From CADCVQ01 sp038260305 (GTDB lineage Bacteria; Actinomycetota; Thermoleophilia; Solirubrobacterales; Solirubrobacteraceae): a DNA stretch of 64,000 nt. The stretch covers positions 27,962 to 91,961 of the forward strand of contig JBBSNY010000015.1 in NCBI GenBank assembly GCA_038260305.1. Reading direction: 5' to 3'. A program made the translations under genes and the position numbers. The notes below the pieces were generated by a model. That model did no database searches and had not been told where the DNA came from. It saw only the letters and a list, made by a program, of their open reading frames with translations. Position 1 is the first letter of the stretch. Each line of letters starts with the position of its first letter. Positions 16,389-24,150 of this stretch are shown here, piece after piece.

Positions 16389-17753
16389 TTAGTCCGTCGT
16401 GGCGCCGGTGACACGGAAGCCGCGGGCGCGCAGCGCGGGGCAGACGACGCCGTCGGCGAAGCGGCGGCCGTAGAAGTCGCCCTCGGTGACGAGCCGCTGC
16501 TGCGCTGTCAGGGCCTCGGTCTGCGACAGCATGCGCAGGACGGAGTCCGTGAAGCGCACGTCGCGCAGCGGGCGCGTGATGACGCCGTTCTCGATGAGGA
16601 ACGTGCCGTCGCGAGTCATCCCGGTCAGCAGCGTCTCCTTCTCACGCACGGTGTTGACGTACCACAGGCGAGTCACGTAGATGCCGTGCTCGATCGGCGC
16701 GGCGAGCTCGGCGGCCGATGCGGCATCGCCGCCCGCGAGCACGAGGTTCGATGCGGCCGGTCCCCACGGCGACCCGCCGGGCTGGGTCGCGTGCCCGGTC
16801 GAGTGCGTGCCGGCGAGCGCGGCCGACGGGCGGTCGTGGACGACGTTCGCGGCGATGCCGCCGTCGATCAGCACGATCGGCGCCTTCGGCACGCCCTCCA
16901 TGTCGAACGCCCGCGCCAGGGTGCGCGGGTGCGCGGGCGTGTCACTCAGCGTTATCGACGGCGCGGCGACGCGCGTGCCGAGGCACTCGGAGAGCGCGCC
17001 GCGCCCCTCGGCGTGCGCGAGCCCGTTGTGCGCGAGGGCGCCGAGGAACTCGAGCAGCCCGCCGACGGCCTCGGGCTCGAGTACCACCGGGTAGCTGCCG
17101 GGGCCGAGCTCGGCGAGCGGCGCGTCTGAGACCTTCGCGGCGGCGCGCAGCGTGAGCGCCGCGGGATCGAGCGCCGACCCGGCCGCGGCGGCGTCGGAGG
17201 CGTAGCCGCTGCGCCCATCGAGCGCGCGGCAGATGATCTTCATGAAGGCGTCGGTCGAGCGGTCGCGCAGGCGCAGTCCGCTGGACGCGGCGATCGCGGT
17301 GTGCACGTCGCCCTCGGTCCAGACGCCGAACGCCTCGATGCCGTGCTCGGCCGCGACCGCGAACGCGGCGCGCAGCGCGGCCGCGGCGCGCGCCGGATCC
17401 AGCCGGGCCGTATCGGCGTCGAATCCGTCGTGATCGGTCATGGCCGCGGGCTCCGCGAAGCCCGGGTGTGCGCCCGTTCCTGAGGCCGCCGCGGCGCGCG
17501 CGGCGGCGTCCGCGCGCGCGGCCGTCGCACGCAGCGCGTCGTCGTCGAGGCGGTTGGTGGAGGCGCTCGCGGTGTGGCCGTCGCGAAGGCAGAGGATCTC
17601 GACGCTCGTGTCGTCGATCGACGTCGCCTGCGTCGGCGAGGAGCGCGCGAAGCGCGACATCAGCGAGCGCTCGCGCACGACGGTGACCTGCGTGTCGGCG
17701 CCGGCGAGGGCCAGCGCGCGTTCGGCGATCTCGAGCGGGTCCTCGCCCGTCAC
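16389..17753 (-). CDS. pmbA: TldE/PmbA-family metalloprotease subunit
   Basis: 454 residues from a GTG at 17753 that overlaps the tldD stop (GTGA). This family pairs with TldD to form a protease that degrades unfolded peptides and matures some peptide natural products and CcdA-type antitoxins. Family features include the C-terminal block (GMTRDGTFLIENGVITRPLRDVRFTDSV cut short here as LIENGVITRPLRDVRF) and the loop GTHSTGHATQPGGSPWGP. It lacks HExxxH, as expected for the non-catalytic partner. The longer upstream frame is tldD shadow. Confidence 0.9.
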   Translation of the reverse strand: MTGEDPLEIAERALALAGADTQVTVVRERSLMSRFARSSPTQATSIDDTSVEILCLRDGHTASASTNRLDDDALRATAARADAAARAAAASGTGAHPGFAEPAAMTDHDGFDADTARLDPARAAAALRAAFAVAAEHGIEAFGVWTEGDVHTAIAASSGLRLRDRSTDAFMKIICRALDGRSGYASDAAAAGSALDPAALTLRAAAKVSDAPLAELGPGSYPVVLEPEAVGGLLEFLGALAHNGLAHAEGRGALSECLGTRVAAPSITLSDTPAHPRTLARAFDMEGVPKAPIVLIDGGIAANVVHDRPSAALAGTHSTGHATQPGGSPWGPAASNLVLAGGDAASAAELAAPIEHGIYVTRLWYVNTVREKETLLTGMTRDGTFLIENGVITRPLRDVRFTDSVLRMLSQTEALTAQQRLVTEGDFYGRRFADGVVCPALRARGFRVTGATTD

Positions 17754-19198
17754 GCCACCCCGACCTCGACGTCGCGAAAGCGTGCCGGTGCGGCGCCGTG
17801 CGAGACGCGCATGAGCTGCCCGGGCTCGCCCTTGCCGCAGTTGCCGACGCCGCGCAGCTCCCATGCGGGGCGCGAGCAGACGGCGTCCAGGCGGCCCCAG
17901 AAGCGCGGCGTCACGCCGGCGTAGGAGGGGTTTCGCAGCAGCCTGCCGAGCTCCCCGCCGCGGATCTCTCGCGCGACCTCCGTCGAGAATTGAAACTGCA
18001 GCCGGCGATCGTCGATCGACCACGAGCGGTTGGTCTCCAGGTACAGCCCTTCACCGGTGTCGGCGACGAGATCGGCGAGCGAGCCGGCCTCGCCGGGCTC
18101 GATCGAGACGTTCGTCATGCGCACGATCGGCTGGCGCGCGAAGCCGTCGGCGCGCGCGCAGCCGCCGGAACGCTCGAGCCCGATCGTCGCCGCGGCCTGG
18201 CGGTCCGACAGCGCGGCGCAGAGAATCCCGGACTCGATGAGCGGCGTGCGCATCGCCGCGACGCCCTCGTCGTCCCAGCCGAACGAACCGAGGCCGCCCG
18301 GCAGCGTCGCGTCGGCGGTGACGTGCAGCAGCTCGGAGCCATAGCGCAGCGTGCCGAGGTCGCTCACGGTGACCCAGCTCGTGCCGGCATAGCCCGCCTC
18401 GCCGAGCAGCATGCGGTCGAGCTCGAGCGCGTGCCCGATCGACTCGTGGATCTGCAGCGCGAGCTGGTCGACGTCGAGCACGACGGTGCTGCGGCCGGCC
18501 GGACACGGGGGCGCGGTCAGCAGCGCGATCGCCTCGGCCGCGACGCGCGGGGCGTGTGCGGCGAGGTCGAGGCTCAGCAGGTGCTCCCATCCGCTCGTCG
18601 CCGCGAGGCCGCCGTGGGCGCTCGGGTAGGAGCGCACCTGCAGCTCGTCGCCGTCGACGGCGATCGCGGAGATCCCGCCGGAGCACTCGATGCGCTCCTG
18701 CGTGCACGCGGCGCCGTCGGTCGAGGCGAACGCCGTGCGCACGCGCCGGCTCGAGCACTCGGCGTCGGAGCGCACGATCCGCGGGTCGCCGCGCAGGGCC
18801 GCCTCGGCGTGCAGCAGCAACGCAAGCTTGTCCTCCAGCGAGACGTCGAACGGGTCGCGCTCGTAGCCACCGGACCAATGGCCGCTGGCCGGCGGCACCG
18901 CCGCGAGCGGTCCCGCCGGGGAGGCCGGCTGGCTCTCAGCGATCGCAAGCGCCCGCGCGAGCGCCCGCTCGATCGCCGCCGGCGTGTGCTCGCGTGTCGC
19001 GGCGAAGCCCCAGCCGCCGCCGACGCGGACGCGGACGCCGATGCCTTCGACGCTGTCGCCGTCGACCTCCGCGACGCGGCCGTTGCGCACGAGCAGGTCC
19101 TCGCGGTCGGTCGCGACGTGGCGCGCCTCCGCGTAGGAGCAGCGCGCGGGCGTCGCGGCGATCGCCTCGGTCAAAAGCTGCAGGATCGGTTCGGGCAT
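17750..19198 (-). CDS. tldD: TldD-family metalloprotease
   Basis: 482 residues. The zinc-binding HESIGHALELD motif is the HExxxH signature of TldD. N- and C-terminal regions match the family (VRNGRVAEVDGDSVEGIGVRV near residues 37-57; GGELGRLLRNPSYAGVTP near 420). First gene of a two-gene unit with pmbA. ATG start at 19198. No peptide precursor or toxin-antitoxin gene is visible next to it, so its local substrate is unknown. Confidence 0.92.
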   Translation of the reverse strand: MPEPILQLLTEAIAATPARCSYAEARHVATDREDLLVRNGRVAEVDGDSVEGIGVRVRVGGGWGFAATREHTPAAIERALARALAIAESQPASPAGPLAAVPPASGHWSGGYERDPFDVSLEDKLALLLHAEAALRGDPRIVRSDAECSSRRVRTAFASTDGAACTQERIECSGGISAIAVDGDELQVRSYPSAHGGLAATSGWEHLLSLDLAAHAPRVAAEAIALLTAPPCPAGRSTVVLDVDQLALQIHESIGHALELDRMLLGEAGYAGTSWVTVSDLGTLRYGSELLHVTADATLPGGLGSFGWDDEGVAAMRTPLIESGILCAALSDRQAAATIGLERSGGCARADGFARQPIVRMTNVSIEPGEAGSLADLVADTGEGLYLETNRSWSIDDRRLQFQFSTEVAREIRGGELGRLLRNPSYAGVTPRFWGRLDAVCSRPAWELRGVGNCGKGEPGQLMRVSHGAAPARFRDVEVGVA

Positions 19199-19385
19199 CG
19201 GCGTCGCAGTATCGCGATCCGCCGATGGGCCGTGTGGCTTTTGCCCGCCTCACTGCCCGCGCGGTTGCACGCCACCGCCTGGGCGCATCGCCGCGAGGGG
19301 TCCCCGTCAAACCGTCCACATGACGGACGCCTTGACGGTGACCCCGGCTGGCACGATGCGTTTTGCCTCCGTAGGACCGTGAAGC

Positions 19386-20234
19386 TCAGTACGCGGCGGC
19401 GTACAGCGCGCGCAGCTCGTCGCGATCGGGTCGCGGCGGCGTGAAATCGAGCTCGCTGCGCTGCGCCGCGGCTTCCGCGCAGCGATCGAGCTCGTCCTCG
19501 GTGACGCCGAGATCGCGCAGGTGCGTCGCGCCGGCGCGGCCGGCGAGGTCGGTCGCGAGGCCCACGACACTGCCCGCCCAGGGCGCGCCGCGGCGCTGCA
19601 GCGCCACGAGCGTGTGCGGCAGCATCGCCGCGTTCGCGCCCCCGTGCCCGGACGGGGTGAGGCGCGCGAGCGTCTGCGACATGACGTGGTGCAGGCCGTA
19701 GCCGCCGCTGTCGATCGCGTAGCCCGACAGCAGGGCGCCGAGGGCGAGCATGTCGCGGTCGGGATCGTCGGGCGTCGTCGCGTAGGCCGCGCCGATGAGC
19801 CGTGCGGCCTCATGCCCGGCGAGCGTCGGCACCGGCGACGCGCGGATCGTCGCCGGTCCCTCGGCGGCGTGGCCGAGCGCGTTCGCCGCACTCGCGGCCA
19901 GGGCAGCCAGTGGCTGAGAGGCACTGAGCGACGGATCGTTGACGACGATCACCGGGCGCACCCCGGGCAGCGACACGTCGGCACCGGCAGCGCGGCGGTG
20001 CACGGCGGTCATCTCGGCGGCGCTGAGCGTCGTCGGGATCGCCGCGACGCGCGGCCGCGAGCCGGGCTCGGCGGCCGCCGCGAGCGCCTTCGCCGTGTCG
20101 ATGACGCGCCCACCGCCGAGCGCGACGAGCAGCTCGACGTCGAACTCCTCGAGCAGCTCACCCGCGAGCTCGTCGACGCGGCCGGGCGCGACGGAGTACA
20201 CGACGCCGGCGCGGTCGCCGAGCGCCGGCGCCAT
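19386..20234 (-). CDS. Iron-containing alcohol dehydrogenase / maleylacetate-reductase-like, N-terminus unclear
   Basis: NAD-binding motif GGGRVIDTAKA, then PTTLSAAEMT, and metal-site stretches NALGHAAEG and GLHHVMSQTL, as in maleylacetate reductases and group III Fe-dependent dehydrogenases. From the first ATG (20234) the product is 282 residues and lacks the first strand. The same frame continues upstream to about 20348 with family-like sequence (FTWRDGERTIHFGRGALDAAL) but holds no ATG, GTG or TTG before an in-frame stop. So the true start is a rare codon, was lost, or a base is wrong. Maleylacetate reductases act in (chloro)aromatic breakdown; no such pathway genes are nearby. Confidence 0.72.
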   Translation of the reverse strand: MAPALGDRAGVVYSVAPGRVDELAGELLEEFDVELLVALGGGRVIDTAKALAAAAEPGSRPRVAAIPTTLSAAEMTAVHRRAAGADVSLPGVRPVIVVNDPSLSASQPLAALAASAANALGHAAEGPATIRASPVPTLAGHEAARLIGAAYATTPDDPDRDMLALGALLSGYAIDSGGYGLHHVMSQTLARLTPSGHGGANAAMLPHTLVALQRRGAPWAGSVVGLATDLAGRAGATHLRDLGVTEDELDRCAEAAAQRSELDFTPPRPDRDELRALYAAAY

Positions 20235-20491
20235 TTCGAGCGCCCGCGACGTCGTCAGCAGCGCGTAGCCGCGGCCGAGCGACGCGAGCGCGGCGTCGAG
20301 CGCACCACGACCGAAGTGGATCGTGCGCTCGCCGTCGCGCCAGGTGAAGTTCGCGGCCGTGATCGCGTCATCACAGCAGACCGCCGGCCTGGGCGGGCGT
20401 CTCGGCGCCTGTCGCGAACGTCCCTGCGCTCGCGCGGCGCGACGTTCCCGACAGGCTCAGGGGCTGAGGGCCCGCCCGGGCCGGTGCGTGC

Positions 20492-20806
20492 TCAACAACG
20501 TGCGGCCTGCGGCCGGCGGACGAGGCCCTTCACGCGGGCGCTCCACGTCGCGCGCGTGCCCTCGGCGGCGGCGATCCCGCGGGCGCGCATGCGCAGCAGC
20601 TCGACGAGCTCGCTCGTGTGCGCGAACGGGTCGGCGGCGACGCTGCCGTCCCACAGATCGAGCGCGGCGCGCGGGACGCCGTCGACCTCGGCGAGCAGGG
20701 CGGGGCCGGTGAGCTCGCGGCGGCTGTCGAGGGCGGCGAGGCCGATGAGCGTGCGCACGTCCTCGTCGAGAGCGTGGCGGATGACGATGCTGTGACTGGG
20801 ATACAT
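20492..20806 (-). CDS. Small GNAT-fragment-like hypothetical protein
   Basis: 104 residues from the ATG at 20806, preceded by a strong AAAGGAGAT. Sequence such as IRHALDEDVRTLIGLAALDSRRELTGPALLAEVDGVPRAALDLWDGSVAADPF looks like the N-terminal half of a GNAT acetyltransferase, without the acetyl-CoA loop (shown only as the pattern LTGPALLAEVDG followed by VAADPF). It is divergent from the lysR gene with a 103-bp shared promoter region and may be under its control. Catalysis is unlikely. Confidence 0.7.
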   Translation of the reverse strand: MYPSHSIVIRHALDEDVRTLIGLAALDSRRELTGPALLAEVDGVPRAALDLWDGSVAADPFAHTSELVELLRMRARGIAAAEGTRATWSARVKGLVRRPQAARC

Positions 20807-20832
20807 CGGGGATCTCCTTTGCGATTCGTCGG

Positions 20833-20892
20833 TTGGCATGTGCCAATTCTCCCGCGGGCCACCCATGAGCACAAATGACATTCCGATGTGCT
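20833..20892. promoter_or_regulatory. Divergent operator region of the LysR regulator
   Basis: Two inverted repeats lie between the divergent genes: perfect TTGGCATGTGCCAA at 20833-20846, and AGCACA-N13-TGTGCT at 20868-20892. The second ends 17 bp before the lysR ATG and would suit autoregulation. Assignment to this regulator is inferred from position. Confidence 0.5.
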
Positions 20893-20909
20893 TGCGATAA
20901 GGTGCGCTA

Positions 20910-21845
20910 ATGCTCGACGTGAAGCGATTGAAGGTCTTGCGGGAGGTCGCGATACGCGGTTCCTTCTCCGCCGCGGCGGAGTCGCTGGCGTATACGCAGT
21001 CGGCGGTCTCGCAGCAGATCGCGGCTTTGGAGCGCGAGGCGGGAACGGTGCTCGTCGACCGCAATGCGCGCGGCGTGCGACTGACCGAGGCCGGCCGTGC
21101 GCTCGTCGGCCACGCCGAGGTCATCCTCGCGCGGCTCGCCGACGCCGAGGCCGAGCTCGACGCGATCGCCGGCGTGCGCGGCGGGCGCTTGCGGCTCGTG
21201 TCGTTTCCGACCGCGGGCGCGACGATCGCGCCACGCGCGATCGGCCGCTTCCGCGAGCGCTTCCCGGGCGTCGAGGTCACGCTCGAGCCGCGTGAGCCCG
21301 ACGAGTGCCTCGAGTGCCTGAAGTGCGGTGAGTGCGAGATCGCGTTGACGGTCGAGTCGGAGTTCGACCGCATCACCGACAAGGCGATCGAACGCCACCC
21401 GCTGCTGGCGGACCCGATGTACGTCTGCCTGTCAGCCTGCCATCCCGCGGCGCGCAAGGCCCGGGTGCGCCTCAAGGACCTCGCCGACGAGTCGTGGATC
21501 ATGGGGACGACCGGCACGTGCCCGGACGGCGCGGTCCTGCAGCGCGCCTGCCAGGGCGCCGGCTTCGAGCCGAAGGTCGCCTTTCACTCCGACGACTACG
21601 CGGCGATCCAGGGCTTCGTCGCCGCCGGCGTCGGCGTCTGCCTGGTCCCCGACCTCGCGCTCGTCGCCGTCCGCGACGACGTCGTCATCCGCCAGCTCGA
21701 GGGCCGCCCGCCCGTGCGCCACATCCTCGCCGCGACGCTCGCCGGCGGGTTCAAGTCGCCGGCTGCCGTCGCGATGCTCGACATTCTCGTCGAGGTCGGG
21801 GCCGAGTTCCAGGCGACGAACCGCTCGCTCGCGCTCGCGGGTTGA
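20910..21845 (+). CDS. LysR-family transcriptional regulator
   Basis: 311 residues. The N-terminal winged helix reads FSAAAESLAYTQSAVSQQIAALEREAG. The effector domain spans residues about 90-300, with unusually many cysteines in ECLECLKCGECE (about residues 131-143), a possible metal or thiol switch. It is divergent from the small GNAT-like gene, and the two inverted repeats between them are likely binding sites. The inducer is unknown. Confidence 0.92.
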   Translation: MLDVKRLKVLREVAIRGSFSAAAESLAYTQSAVSQQIAALEREAGTVLVDRNARGVRLTEAGRALVGHAEVILARLADAEAELDAIAGVRGGRLRLVSFPTAGATIAPRAIGRFRERFPGVEVTLEPREPDECLECLKCGECEIALTVESEFDRITDKAIERHPLLADPMYVCLSACHPAARKARVRLKDLADESWIMGTTGTCPDGAVLQRACQGAGFEPKVAFHSDDYAAIQGFVAAGVGVCLVPDLALVAVRDDVVIRQLEGRPPVRHILAATLAGGFKSPAAVAMLDILVEVGAEFQATNRSLALAG

Positions 21846-21944
21846 TGGGTTTGCGCGCCCGGCGCGTGCGCGAGTGATCCAAATCGGCGTCTCGTGCGGA
21901 CAAGGGGATAACGGAGGCGCTCCCCCTGATTGCGCCGCCCCGTC

Positions 21945-21997
21945 GCAGGTGTGCTGCGCGGCCGCTTCCCCCTCCTCGGCGGCCGCGCCGCACCTGC
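21945..21997. terminator. Strong GC-rich stem-loop downstream of lysR
   Basis: The arms GCAGGTG...GCGCGGCCGC (21945-21965) and GCGGCCGCGC...CACCTGC (to 21997) pair over 7 and 10 bp around a small internal mismatch, with a pyrimidine-rich loop. No T-tract follows, so intrinsic termination is only a guess. The 290-bp gap to arsR holds no gene. Confidence 0.4.
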
Positions 21998-22069
21998 CCC
22001 TCCGCTTCGCCGGAGCAAGGGCACTCGCCCGTATGGCCGACGGCTCGTCGTCTCGGGCTGCCGCCGTCC

Positions 22070-22126
22070 TTGACATCTGCTTGTCGGCAGCCTCATAATC
22101 AACCAGTATGTTGAGCAACCAACTGG
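22070..22126 (+). promoter_or_regulatory. arsR-operon promoter and overlapping operator
   Basis: TTGACA at 22070-22075 and CATAAT at 22094-22099, with 18 bp between, form a near-consensus sigma-70 promoter; the start point would be near 22106. Right there lies CCAGT-N14-ACTGG (22103-22107/22122-22126) with repeated CAACCA elements, the expected place for an ArsR-type repressor. Confidence 0.65.
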
Positions 22127-22136
22127 ATGATGAGGC

Positions 22137-22475
22137 GTGGCGGTCGACGAGCTCAGCGTGACGTTCGCGGCGCTCGCCGATCCGACGCGCCGCGCGATCC
22201 TCGCACGGCTCGCCGGCGGCGAGGCGACGGTGAACGAGCTCGCCGCGCCGTTTGCGATGTCGCTGCAGGCGGTCTCCAAGCACCTCAAGGTGCTCGAGCG
22301 CGCAGGGCTCATCGTGCGTGGCCGCAGCGCGCAGCTGCGCCCGTCGCGCCTGCATGGTGCGGCGCTCGGGGAGGCTGCCGGCTGGCTCGAGGAGTACCGA
22401 GAGTTCTGGGACGAGAGCTTCGACCGCCTCGGCGAACACCTGCGCGAGCTCGACGAGCCGCCGCGTAATGCCTGA
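22137..22475 (+). CDS. ArsR-family repressor
   Basis: 112 residues. The winged helix matches the ArsR subgroup that precedes AHSA1 genes: LADPTRRAILARLAGGEATVNELAAPF then MSLQAVSKHLKVLERAGLI (written in two pieces here). No metal-binding Cys pair is visible, so the signal is probably not a metal. GTG start at 22137. It overlaps the AHSA1-domain gene by 8 bp and presumably represses its own operon. Confidence 0.88.
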   Translation: MAVDELSVTFAALADPTRRAILARLAGGEATVNELAAPFAMSLQAVSKHLKVLERAGLIVRGRSAQLRPSRLHGAALGEAAGWLEEYREFWDESFDRLGEHLRELDEPPRNA

Positions 22476-22923
22476 CCTCGAGATCGACGAGCCGGGCGCG
22501 CGCGAGATCGAGATCACGCGCATCTACGACGCGCCGCGCGAGCTCGTCTGGAGGGCGTGGACCGAGCCCGCCCGGCTTGCCTGCTGGTGGGGCAAGCGCG
22601 GCTGGAGCACGCCCCTTGCCTCGGTCACGATGGACGTGCGGCCGGGCGGGCGCTTTGCCCTCATGTCGGTCTGCGACGCCGACGGCACGCTGATGCCGAT
22701 GGACACCGTGTATCGGGAGGTCGTCGAGCCGTCGCTGCTGTCGTGGGGCGCCGACGACCGGGTCGCGACGGTGACGTTCCTCGACCTCGGGGACGGCCGC
22801 ACGGAGATGCGCTTCCACGCGGTCGTCGTCGTGTCCGACGAGGCCTTCGCCAACGCCCCGGTGGGCCTGGCCAGCGCGTTCGACCGCCTCGGCGAGCAGC
22901 TCGCGTCGATGGACCTTCCATGA
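22468..22923 (+). CDS. SRPBCC / AHSA1-domain protein
   Basis: 151 residues. A START-like ligand-binding fold begins with IEITRIYDAPRELVWRAWTEP and contains the family block WWGKRGWSTP and RPGGRFALMS. Start is ATG 22468, overlapping the end of arsR. In such operons the protein usually binds a hydrophobic ligand or assists a stress response; the ligand is unknown. Confidence 0.85.
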   Translation: MPDLEIDEPGAREIEITRIYDAPRELVWRAWTEPARLACWWGKRGWSTPLASVTMDVRPGGRFALMSVCDADGTLMPMDTVYREVVEPSLLSWGADDRVATVTFLDLGDGRTEMRFHAVVVVSDEAFANAPVGLASAFDRLGEQLASMDLP

Positions 22924-22948
22924 CCACCACCACCGTTAGGAGCCAACG

Positions 22949-23341
22949 ATGACCACCACCACACCGATCGTCACCGGCGTCGACTTCGTCTGCATCCCGA
23001 TCTCCGACTACGCCGCGTCGAAGGCCTTCTACGGCGACGTGCTCGGCCTGCCGTGCTCGACGGAGTACGGCAAGGTGCCCGGTGCCGAGTTCGAGGCCGG
23101 CGGACTGACGCTGCAGATCATCGACGCCGCGGCGATCGGTCGCGAGCTGACGCCGCACGCATTCCCGATCGCCCTGCGGGTCGACGACGTCGACGCGTCG
23201 CGCGCCGAGCTCGAGTCGCGCGGCGTGGAGTTCATCACGCAGTTCGACAGCGGCGTCTGCCACAACGCCATCTTCAGGGATCCGGACGCCAACACGTTCC
23301 TGTTGCACCACCGCTACGCGCCGCGTGACGCCTGTGGGTGA
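22949..23341 (+). CDS. VOC (glyoxalase/bleomycin-resistance) family protein
   Basis: 130 residues. Two beta-alpha-beta-beta-beta modules: VDFVCIPISDYAASKAFYGDVLGL at the start, FRDPDANTFLLHHR at the end. The ATG at 22949 has AGGAG ten bases before it. Third gene of the arsR operon. It could be a dioxygenase, lyase or drug-binding protein; the substrate is not predictable. Confidence 0.87.
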   Translation: MTTTTPIVTGVDFVCIPISDYAASKAFYGDVLGLPCSTEYGKVPGAEFEAGGLTLQIIDAAAIGRELTPHAFPIALRVDDVDASRAELESRGVEFITQFDSGVCHNAIFRDPDANTFLLHHRYAPRDACG

Positions 23342-23555
23342 GCCCACGGTCGCCGTCGTCGCCCAGCTCGCGGTGCGGCGCGGCCGGGCGGCGGTCGCGG
23401 CGGCGGCGCTGCAGAGCGCGGTCGCCGCGGGCGCGCGCGAGGTTGCCCCGGTGTCTGACGGGCACGGCTGGCGGCTGGGCCCGATCGCGGATTCGTTCGG
23501 CACTCACTGGGAGGTCGGAAAGCCGCTCGTCCCGTGGCCGCCGGCGGGCCACTGA
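23325..23555 (+). pseudogene. Shrunken VOC-family remnant
   Basis: A 76-codon frame overlapping the 3' end of the VOC gene by 17 bp. It starts like a VOC N-terminus (PTVAVVAQLAV) and ends with the C-terminal signature DSFGTHWEVGKP, but the middle of the fold is missing. Probably the remnant of a second VOC gene after internal deletion, still in frame. Whether it is translated is unknown. Confidence 0.45.
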
Positions 23556-23662
23556 CCCGCGCGACAGAGGGTGGTGGTTGTGGCCGGACATGGCGGCTGG
23601 GGAGGACCATACGAGCCGGACATGCGAGAGGCCTGCCTCCCGGGGTGGCCCTCTCTGCGTGG

Positions 23663-23680
23663 GTGAGCGCTCACTATGCT
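23663..23680 (+). promoter_or_regulatory. Palindrome and -10 box before the small membrane gene
   Basis: The perfect 12-bp palindrome GTGAGCGCTCAC (23663-23674) directly abuts TATGCT (23675-23680). The GTG at 23687 lies where transcription should begin, so the mRNA may be leaderless and the palindrome an operator. Confidence 0.4.
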
Positions 23681-23686
23681 CTGTGT

Positions 23687-23896
23687 GTGGGACTCGCTGA
23701 CCGGTTCGCGGAACGAAGCGCGAGAGGCATGCTGACTCGCGCGGCGGGCTCCTGGATCCTCGTTGGACTGCCGGTCATTGCCGCGCGTCTGTGGTGGTCA
23801 GTCCCGGCCGCCTTGACGATCTTCGTCGTCGGCGTGGCGGTGTATGTCACGGCCGCACGGCGCTTCGTGCGTCGGCATCAGCCCGGCGGTACCTGA
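23687..23896 (+). CDS. Small two-helix membrane protein
   Basis: 69 residues from a GTG at 23687, seven bases after TATGCT. Two hydrophobic segments (SWILVGLPVIAARLWWSVPA and AALTIFVVGVAVYVTAA) with basic ends. The frame is open upstream but without a better start. It is the last chromosomal gene before the tRNA-Leu end. Function unknown. Confidence 0.5.
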   Translation: MGLADRFAERSARGMLTRAAGSWILVGLPVIAARLWWSVPAALTIFVVGVAVYVTAARRFVRRHQPGGT

Positions 23897-23914
23897 CCGT
23901 CGGCTACGTCCGGT

Positions 23915-23945
23915 ACAAAAAAGGCCCGCGATTGCGGGCCTTTTC
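23915..23945. terminator. Bidirectional intrinsic terminator
   Basis: Perfect stem AAGGCCCGC/GCGGGCCTT with a 4-nt loop, flanked by AAAAAA on the left and TTTTCT on the right. On the minus strand it is the natural terminator of the tRNA-Leu gene; on the plus strand it ends the small membrane gene. Confidence 0.9.
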
Positions 23946-23960
23946 TATCTGCTGCTGCAA

Positions 23961-24019
23961 TGCGCCGAAGAGGACTCGAACCTCCACGGGGGAATCCCCC
24001 CACAAGGCCCTCAACCTTG
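23961..24019 (-). tRNA. 3' fragment of tRNA-Leu(GAG): left attachment site of the element
   Basis: On the minus strand the anticodon stem CAAGG/CCTTG with loop TTGAGGG (anticodon GAG), the long type II variable arm, the T arm with loop TTCGAGT, and the 3' acceptor strand TCGGCGC plus A are intact. The D arm and the 5' acceptor strand (expected GCGCCGA) are absent: sequence past 24020 is unrelated. This is the classic product of tyrosine-recombinase integration into a tRNA 3' end. The intact copy should lie at the other end of the element, outside this window. Confidence 0.88.
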
Positions 24020-24098
24020 CGAAACAGCGTCAATCCCAGTGTTTCTCGGATTGAAGGCCCTAAATACGGGGGCTTTCGCGAGGCTCGATCAGGTTGGG

Positions 24099-24120
24099 TT
24101 GTGGGATGATTTGTGGGATG
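24099..24120 (+). repeat. Direct repeats next to the integrase
   Basis: TTGTGGGATG occurs at 24099-24108 and 24111-24120, 12 bp apart, between the tRNA core and the integrase gene. Position and spacing fit recombinase arm-type or excisionase sites; this is inference. Confidence 0.45.
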
Positions 24121-24150
24121 GTCCTCCGCGAGGTGTACGATCGGCTCACG

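Noticed and set aside
16324..16392. 22-codon plus-strand frame after secG (SSPDVVALADDAIALLDGVTG)
   Set aside because: Too short, no ribosome site, and it runs into the end of pmbA; no independent support.
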